46,999 nt of DNA from contig DASWMP010000204.1 of assembly GCA_036399695.1 (NCBI GenBank), forward strand, positions 1 through 46,999, written 5' to 3'. This DNA is from DASVEE01 sp036399695. Lineage in GTDB: Bacteria; Acidobacteriota; Thermoanaerobaculia; Gp7-AA8. This document shows positions 42,175-46,999 of this stretch, one piece after another (the stretch's first letter is position 1; every line of letters starts with the position of its first letter). The notes beneath the pieces are model-generated. The model was given only the letters and a program-made list of their open reading frames with translations, was not told the DNA's origin and did no database searches. The position numbers were made by a program, and so were the translations under genes.

Positions 42175-42450
42175 ATGAAGGAACAGCGGCACATCCGGAT
42201 CCACGGGAAGGTCCAGGGCGTCGGGTATCGCTTTTTTGCCACGCGCGTTGCGCGGCGGATGGGTCTGAAGGGATGGATCCAGAACAACCGGGACGGCTCG
42301 GTGGAGGCGCTGGTCGAAGGGGAGAAGAAGTCGATCGACGAGTGGCTCGAAGAGTTGAAGGAAGGGCCTCGCTACGCGGAGGTCACGAAGATCGACTCGG
42401 AATCGAAAGAGTTCACCGGCAAGCTCCCTGACTTCGACGTGAAATTCTGA
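42175..42450 (+). CDS. acyP: Acylphosphatase
   Basis: 91 aa, normal size. It has the signature HGKVQGVGYRFF, with catalytic Arg19, and GWIQNNRDGSVEALVEG with catalytic Asn37. It hydrolyses acyl phosphates such as acetyl or carbamoyl phosphate. The latter is the donor of the carbamoyltransferase elsewhere in the window, though no regulatory link is implied. ATG 42175 has no strong ribosome site; TACAAT at 42161-42166 could be a -10 giving an almost leaderless mRNA. The stop shares one base with apt. Confidence 0.95.
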   Translation: MKEQRHIRIHGKVQGVGYRFFATRVARRMGLKGWIQNNRDGSVEALVEGEKKSIDEWLEELKEGPRYAEVTKIDSESKEFTGKLPDFDVKF

Positions 42451-42968
42451 TGACCATCGATCAGCTTCGCAGTTTCATTCGCGACGTGCCGGACTTTCCG
42501 AAGCCCGGCATCATCTTCAAGGACATCACGCCGCTGCTGCGCTCCCCGGAGGCGCTCGACACCTCCTGCCGGCTGCTCGCGGAACCGTTCCTCGACGCGA
42601 ACGTCACCGCTGTGGCGGCGATCGAATCGCGCGGCTTCATCTTCGGGAGCGTCGTGGCGCGGCTGCTCGGCACCGGCTTCATCCCCATCCGCAAGCCGGG
42701 CAAGCTGCCGTGGACGAAGCGCCGTCACGAGTACCTGCTCGAGTACGGCAGCGACGCCCTGGAGATTCACGACGACGCCGTCTCCCCCACGGACAACGTG
42801 CTGGTGATCGACGACGTGCTCGCCACCGGCGGCACGATCGTGGCCGCCTCGGAGCTGCTGCGCGGGCTCGGGGCGAAGATCGCCGGGAGCGCGGTCGTGA
42901 TCGAGCTCGGGTTCCTCAACGGGCGGGAGAAGGTCGGCGCCCCCGTGCACTCACTGCTGCAGTATTGA
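42450..42968 (+). CDS. apt: Adenine phosphoribosyltransferase
   Basis: 172 aa, typical length. Motifs: IRDVPDFPKPGIIFKDITPLL (9-29), IESRGFIFGSVVA, FIPIRKPGKLPWT, EYLLEYGSDALEIHDD, and the PRPP loop VLVIDDVLATGGTIVAA. It converts adenine and PRPP to AMP (purine salvage). Translationally coupled to acyP (TGATG). It ends 4 bp before a large inverted repeat. Confidence 0.97.
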   Translation: MTIDQLRSFIRDVPDFPKPGIIFKDITPLLRSPEALDTSCRLLAEPFLDANVTAVAAIESRGFIFGSVVARLLGTGFIPIRKPGKLPWTKRRHEYLLEYGSDALEIHDDAVSPTDNVLVIDDVLATGGTIVAASELLRGLGAKIAGSAVVIELGFLNGREKVGAPVHSLLQY

Positions 42969-42969
42969 T

Positions 42970-43046
42970 CTTGGAGTGCGGTGGCGAACGCCACCGCTCT
43001 GGTACACGTATAGAAGAGCGGTGGCGTTCGTTCGCCACCGCACTCC
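42970..43046. repeat. Large inverted repeat, a copy of the element at the window's right end
   Basis: GGAGTGCGGTGGCGAACGCC.. (42973-43000) pairs with its near-complement at 43015-43046 around GGTACACGTATAGA. The first 48 bp (42970-43017) recur at 46952-46999 with one change, and that copy continues out of the window. It lies between convergent apt and the Imm32-like gene. Confidence 0.9.
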
Positions 43047-43059
43047 GAGACAGACTCAT

Positions 43060-43299
43060 TCACCTAGGCGGCAGCAGCACCAGCTTCGTCAGAGGCGAGC
43101 CGTTCGTGGAATGCACGCCCGGCTGCAGCTCGAAAGTCTCCGCCGCCGACTGCGCACCGCCGAGCAGCAGGAACAGGCGCGCCAGCTCCTTGAACCCCGC
43201 GGCCTCACCTTCGACGATCATCGCGCCGTTCTCGTGGCGCACGGTGATGGGAGAGCGGGCCAGGCCGTCGAGGGCCATCATCGCCAGGTCGTAATTCAT
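43060..43299 (-). CDS. Small protein, possibly Imm32-like
   Basis: 79 aa from ATG 43299, overlapping the pterin-synthase stop by 1 nt. The core VEGEAAGFKELARLFLLLG...AETFELQPGVHSTNGSPLTKLVLL has the pattern of immunity-type proteins of the Imm32 group: a G-x2-G(F/L)xxLA helix, a hydrophobic pair, HL/FEL-P-G, a Ser, and a closing LVL strand. This is a by-eye resemblance. No cognate toxin gene adjoins it, so it could be an orphan immunity gene or an unrelated housekeeping small protein coupled to pterin synthesis. Confidence 0.55.
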   Translation of the reverse strand: MNYDLAMMALDGLARSPITVRHENGAMIVEGEAAGFKELARLFLLLGGAQSAAETFELQPGVHSTNGSPLTKLVLLPPR

Positions 43300-43709
43300 C
43301 AGTCATCCTCTCCGCGATAGCGCACCGAATTGCGCTCCGTCTCCTGCAGCACGATCTCGTACAGCTCCCCCTGCGTGATGGCCGGCGCGAGCTGCTGCCA
43401 GAAGGCGCGGGCGAGGTTCTCGGCCGTCGGGATCACGCCGCGGAGAAAGCCGACGTCGGTGTTGAGGTTCGTATGGTCGACGCGGTCGACGACCCGCTCG
43501 CGCATCAGGTCCTTGAGGCGCTTGAGGTCGATCACCATCCCGGTCTCGGGATCGATCTTCCCCTTCACGCTCACCTCGATCGCGTAGTTGTGGCCGTGGC
43601 CCGCCGGGTTGTCGCATTTGTCGTAAGTCTGGCGATTCCACTCCGCGTCGCGCTCCGGATTGTTGAGGCGATGGGCGGCGGAGAAAGTCAGTCGTGCCGT
43701 GACGATCAT
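43299..43709 (-). CDS. queD: 6-pyruvoyl/6-carboxy-tetrahydropterin synthase family protein
   Basis: 136 aa from ATG 43709 with AGGAG before it. Zinc ligands H13 (SAAHRL), H38 and H40 (GHGHNY); catalytic Cys32, Asp78-His79 and Glu123. The spacing C-x5-HGHNY (YDKCDNPAGHGHNYAIEV) is the form found in 6-pyruvoyltetrahydropterin synthases rather than the C-x4-HGH of E. coli QueD, so the product could be tetrahydropterin, 6-carboxytetrahydropterin (queuosine) or a folate-pathway intermediate. No other queuosine or folate gene is nearby. Confidence 0.85.
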   Translation of the reverse strand: MIVTARLTFSAAHRLNNPERDAEWNRQTYDKCDNPAGHGHNYAIEVSVKGKIDPETGMVIDLKRLKDLMRERVVDRVDHTNLNTDVGFLRGVIPTAENLARAFWQQLAPAITQGELYEIVLQETERNSVRYRGEDD

Positions 43710-43737
43710 TGGCTCCTCTTTTGTATCTCGCGAGATT

Positions 43738-44064
43738 ATGTCCGCAAACGCGCCGGTGTACGTCGTCTGCAATAACGGTGTCTTCATCCTTCCGGACAGC
43801 GTCTACCAGGCACTCGCAGCCGCCGTGCCGAAAGGATTCGTCTACCTCCGGCAGGACGACGACATCCTGACGATCTCCACCACCTGGATGGTCGAGAGCC
43901 ACAAGCGCGTTGTCAACACCCGTTATCGCGCGACGATGTTCCGCGACGCCACGAAGCTCGCCATCGTCGACCTCAAGGAATCGCTGCAGATCATGGCCGT
44001 GGCCTGGCGCGCTACAACGCGACCTGCGCCAGCGCCGTCCGGATCTCCTGCTTCTGCGCCGTGA
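43738..44064 (+). CDS. Small hypothetical protein, possibly AbrB-like
   Basis: 108 aa from ATG 43738 (SANAPVYVVCNNGVFILPDSVYQAL), 28 bp from the divergent pterin synthase start. The first half reads like a short beta-alpha-beta module (VYVVCNNGVFILPDSVYQALAAAVPKGFVYLRQDDDILTIS), loosely like SpoVT/AbrB domains; the second half has a charged beta region and VDLKESLQIMAVAW. The Ala/Pro/Ser tail is encoded in the 53 bp that overlap the 3' end of the minus-strand pseudokinase gene, so it may be a spurious extension. No ribosome site is evident. Moderately likely to be real. Confidence 0.55.
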   Translation: MSANAPVYVVCNNGVFILPDSVYQALAAAVPKGFVYLRQDDDILTISTTWMVESHKRVVNTRYRATMFRDATKLAIVDLKESLQIMAVAWRATTRPAPAPSGSPASAP

Positions 44065-46861
44065 GCGTGTCGCGCAGCTTCTGGAAGCGCGCGTCGCTCG
44101 ACAGGTACTCGAACAGCGGATTGGCCAGGACGTACGCCGCCGTCGGCTCCTTCCGCGCCGCCGCCTTCTCCAGCGCATTGATGGTGGAGTTGTTGTCCGC
44201 GAGGATGGCGTACACCTCCGCCGCGCAGGTCCAGGCATCGTCGCCCGGCTGCGCCGCGGCCATGGCCTGCTTGAGCGCCGCTTCGGCCTCGCCGCGCTGG
44301 CGCTTCTCCGCCGCGATGTACGCCTTGAGCATCGGATAGCCGTACAGCGGGTCGCTCGTCTTCAGCTTCTCCAGCTCGAGGTCGGCGATCGTGACGGCGT
44401 GGCGGAGGATCGAGAGCCGTCCGATCTTGAACGAAAGGGCCGGGTTGTTCGGCACCTTCACCTCGATGTCGTAGTAGCGGTCGATGGCCTGCTCGATGCG
44501 GCCGTTGACGATCAGGATGTCGGGCTCGTGGGCGACGGTCTTCGTGACCGGTACGGCGCGCATGCGCGTCAGCACCTGCCCGAAACGCTGGGTGTCGGCG
44601 GTGGCCAGGGTGTAGCGGGCCATGACGTTCAGCGCTTCCTCGTCATTGCGCTGCTGCCCGAGGATCGAACCGTAGAGCGCGAACGCCTGCTGCAGCTCGC
44701 CCGCGCCGAGGCTGGCCCGCGCCACCTTCCGCGTGGCGTGCATGTTCAGCGGATCGAGGACGACGACCTGCCGCGCCGCGGCCAGGGCGTCGAGCGGCTT
44801 CGAATGCTTCTCGAAGAACTTCATCGCGTGCATCTGCGCCGCGAGGAACGTCGGATCGGCGAGCGTCGCCGCGCGCAGTGACTGCTCGACCTGGGCGTCG
44901 TCCGTGGCCGTGAGGGCGAGCGTGAACGCGTTGAGGGCATCCGCCGTAGCGATGGCGCGCGGCTGCATGCGCACGTTCGCGGCTACGTATTTGACGAAGG
45001 CGTCGACGCCGCTGGCGACGTCCGTCGCCGCGATGGCCGCGGCCGGCGTCTTGCCGACGGGCACGAGCTCCGGCCCGGCCGCGCCGAGGCGCAGCTTCGC
45101 GGTGAAGACGTCCACGTCCTCCGCGGCTGCTTCCGCGATGCGCAGCTCGGGGAACGAGCGCAGTACTTCGACGGCAGCGAGACGGATGGCGTTCGCCCGC
45201 TCCGGCAGCACCGGATCCGCTCCTTCGACGGCGAACGGCTGGATCAGCACCTTGCGCGGATTCGTCGCGCTCGGCGGCGCCTGGACGCGCGCGACCGGGG
45301 CCGCCACCGCGGCCGGCGCCGACGACTGGCGCATCCACATGACGCCGAGGGCACCGCCGATCGCGACGATCGCACCGGCGGCCGTCGACATGAGCGCCAT
45401 CCGCTTCTTCCGCTTCTTCTTCTCCGCCAGCTCCGCCGCGAAGGCCGCCGCTTCGGCCGCTTCGGCCAGCGAGGTCTCCAGCTCCGTGGCCTCAGGCTCC
45501 GGCTCCGGCTCGTGGATCTGGTAGAGCTTCACGCCCGCTTTGGCCCCGCCGTCGCGCGTGCGCACCCCCTTCGCCATCTTCACGAAGTCTTCGGTGAGGT
45601 GCAGGCGCAGCGCCGGCAACTGGTCGAGCACTTCCCTGGCCCGCTCCATGGCCGGACCGGCGACGACGCCGTCCTCGGTCGTCACTTCCCCGTAGTGCAG
45701 GAGCATGCGGACCTGCAGCACCTCGCCGGTCTGCTGGTCGGGCGAGAAATCGAATTCGGCCTTGCGGGCCGCTTCGAGCGCCTCCTCGACCGACGGCATC
45801 TCGCCGACGATGGGCATGCCGAAGGGATCGACGATGGAGCCGTTGAAGAGGAAGACCGACTCGCCGAACATCTGCTGCACGCGCGCCGAGGCGGCGGGGG
45901 CGGCGTCCGGATCGGCGGCGCGGTCCAGAGCGTCGAAGTTGGCGATGTCGGCGATGAAAAGGATCGCTTTGCGCGAGTCCGACTGCGCGGAGGCCGACGG
46001 CGCGACCGTGACTTTCTTCGCCAGCTCCGTCGCTTTCTCGACCGACTCCGGGGCCGCTTTGGCGATGAGCTCCGCCAGGGCGCGCGAATCCTTGTGGCGC
46101 CGGTACTGGTCCTTGAAGAGACAGCCGCCGAGGACGGCCAGGACGGCGTTGTCGATGGCCGGATTCACCGCCTTCGGTGACGCCGGATTTCCTTCGACAA
46201 TGGCGCGGGCGATGTCGGCGGCGGTCGTGCCGGCGAACGGCAGCCGTCCGGTGGCGATCTCGTACATCACGACGCCGGCGGAAAAAACGTCGGCCTTGGC
46301 GTCGATGGCCTGATTGGCGATGACCTCGGGCGCCATGTAGGCGACGCTGCGGGCGTCATTGCCCTTCTGCTGGTAGGCGGTCGGGCCGCCGTCACGCCGA
46401 CCGACGAGGTTCGCGGCGTTGAAGCCGCCGAGTTTCACCTGCCCGTTGGGCATGACCATGACGGAGTCGCCATTGATGTTGCCGTGCAGCATTCCGCGCG
46501 TGTGGAGGTACTTGAGCGCCTCGGTGAGCTGGTAGGCGAGGTCGAAGAAGGCACCCCGCTCGCGCGGCTGTCCGTCGAGGTACTTCGACAGCGGCCTGAC
46601 CTCGACGATGTCCATGATCATGACAAGGAAGTCGCCGACCGCGGCAATCTCCTGAATCGGGACGACGAACGCGTGCCCGAGGGCGGCGTTGAGACGGACC
46701 TCGCGGATCAGGGCATCGCGCTTGGCCGGATCCTTCGGAAGCTGTTTCGTCAGCAGCTTGAGGGCGACGCGCTTGCCGTTACGCGTATCTTCCGCAATCC
46801 AAACGGAATTGCCGACACGCTCACCGATCTGATACGGACCAAGGGACTCGTTGCTGGACAT
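44012..46861 (-). CDS. Pseudokinase fused to degenerate class III cyclase-like domain, membrane helix and TPR region
   Basis: 949 aa from ATG 46861 (MSSNESLGPYQIGERVG). Residues about 8-270 have a protein-kinase fold: VALK Lys35, alpha-C Glu54, APE (177-179) and DVFSAG are present, but the HRD motif reads HGN (126-128), the following Lys is replaced, DFG reads GGF (145-147) and the glycine loop lacks its first and third glycines, so it should be inactive. About 298-450 resembles an adenylate cyclase homology domain (ILFIADIANFDAL); the second metal Asp region is changed (FNGSIVDPFG). Then an Ala/Glu/Lys stretch, a membrane helix about 488-510 (MALMSTAAGAIVAIGGALGV), and a C-terminal periplasmic region with TPR-like repeats (about 620-940). 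Likely a signalling scaffold or sensor that links extracytoplasmic events to the cytoplasm. Confidence 0.9.
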   Translation of the reverse strand: MSSNESLGPYQIGERVGNSVWIAEDTRNGKRVALKLLTKQLPKDPAKRDALIREVRLNAALGHAFVVPIQEIAAVGDFLVMIMDIVEVRPLSKYLDGQPRERGAFFDLAYQLTEALKYLHTRGMLHGNINGDSVMVMPNGQVKLGGFNAANLVGRRDGGPTAYQQKGNDARSVAYMAPEVIANQAIDAKADVFSAGVVMYEIATGRLPFAGTTAADIARAIVEGNPASPKAVNPAIDNAVLAVLGGCLFKDQYRRHKDSRALAELIAKAAPESVEKATELAKKVTVAPSASAQSDSRKAILFIADIANFDALDRAADPDAAPAASARVQQMFGESVFLFNGSIVDPFGMPIVGEMPSVEEALEAARKAEFDFSPDQQTGEVLQVRMLLHYGEVTTEDGVVAGPAMERAREVLDQLPALRLHLTEDFVKMAKGVRTRDGGAKAGVKLYQIHEPEPEPEATELETSLAEAAEAAAFAAELAEKKKRKKRMALMSTAAGAIVAIGGALGVMWMRQSSAPAAVAAPVARVQAPPSATNPRKVLIQPFAVEGADPVLPERANAIRLAAVEVLRSFPELRIAEAAAEDVDVFTAKLRLGAAGPELVPVGKTPAAAIAATDVASGVDAFVKYVAANVRMQPRAIATADALNAFTLALTATDDAQVEQSLRAATLADPTFLAAQMHAMKFFEKHSKPLDALAAARQVVVLDPLNMHATRKVARASLGAGELQQAFALYGSILGQQRNDEEALNVMARYTLATADTQRFGQVLTRMRAVPVTKTVAHEPDILIVNGRIEQAIDRYYDIEVKVPNNPALSFKIGRLSILRHAVTIADLELEKLKTSDPLYGYPMLKAYIAAEKRQRGEAEAALKQAMAAAQPGDDAWTCAAEVYAILADNNSTINALEKAAARKEPTAAYVLANPLFEYLSSDARFQKLRDTLTAQKQEIRTALAQVAL

Positions 46862-46951
46862 GGTGGCGGAAATTGTACAGCGCTCAGGGCCCGGGGGGCG
46901 GTAGCCGCCGGGGTTTACGAGCCCCCGCAAATGGAGCCGGCGTGCATCCAT

Positions 46952-46999
46952 CTTGGAGTGCGGTGGCGAACGCCACCGCTCTGGTACACGTGTAGAAGA
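46952..46999. repeat. Second copy of the 48-bp dispersed element, cut by the window edge
   Basis: 47 of 48 bases are the same as 42970-43017. Here it stands upstream of the pseudokinase start, so the element is not tied to gene ends only. Its other arm, if present, is outside the window. Confidence 0.9.

Noticed and set aside
46862..46951. 30-codon upstream extension of the pseudokinase
   Set aside because: The kinase fold begins at MSSNESLGPYQIGERVG; the extension is Arg/Pro/Gly-rich and runs towards the dispersed repeat.

Overview
The window is GC-rich bacterial DNA with strong GGAGG-type ribosome sites and many 1-4 nt gene overlaps (ATGA, GTGA, TGATG). A Wza-type export protein and an outer-membrane barrel point to a Gram-negative cell. 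The gene content (pseudokinase/TPR regulator, GTG starts, many low-complexity intergenic inverted repeats, divergent Hfq) fits Acidobacteriota best. This is an inference from style and content, since no rRNA or other marker gene is present. No tRNA, rRNA, insertion sequence, integrase or CRISPR array was seen.

Layout. (1) 1-302: a 21-bp tandem repeat array and a strong hairpin. (2) 303-9572 (-): a giant secreted YD-repeat (RHS) protein whose C-terminal tip carries the H-A-E ... C-x2-C zinc site of the cytidine-deaminase fold, so it is probably a polymorphic toxin. (3) 10192-15428 (+): an overlapping two-gene unit of a possible P47/TULIP-like protein and a 1138-aa protein with a propeller-like front and a long amphipathic helical part; its base composition differs from its neighbours. 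(4) 15681-26525: surface-polysaccharide genes: two Wzy/O-antigen-ligase-like membrane proteins, an SDR, three glycosyltransferases, a NodU-type carbamoyltransferase and a membrane-anchored unknown. (5) 26593-33531 (+): export and control of the polymer: outer-membrane barrel, Wza-like protein with a folded-looking 5' leader, Wzc-like BY-kinase, PHP-type tyrosine phosphatase and two exported unknowns. (6) 33636-46861: mostly housekeeping: etfBA, Hfq-like protein, DUF937/DUF3597 pair, a tightly overlapped pdxA-small membrane protein-DMT transporter-surE-pcm operon, a pair of overlapping TIR genes, acyP-apt, a possible Imm32-like protein with a pterin synthase, and a pseudokinase-cyclase-TPR regulator.

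How parts fit together. The Wzx/Wzy-type locus supplies glycosyltransferases and polymerases. Wza, Wzc and the phosphatase form the export channel and its tyrosine-phosphorylation cycle. The left end looks like an accessory toxin region: the RHS deaminase and the TULIP-like pair lie side by side, divergently transcribed, around an intergenic region with a perfect 29-bp palindrome. The TIR pair is a second accessory, probably immune-type, insert in a housekeeping context.

The most unusual non-coding content is a set of dispersed inverted repeats between genes, many built of tandem 7-mers or 9-mers. One runs into the end of a coding sequence and one lies in frame inside a gene. There is also an array of about 22-bp mini-hairpins with a 65-bp higher-order period at 24434-24900. 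The best candidates for something undescribed are the TULIP/propeller pair, the paired TIR genes, the mini-hairpin array and the leader RNA upstream of the Wza-like gene.
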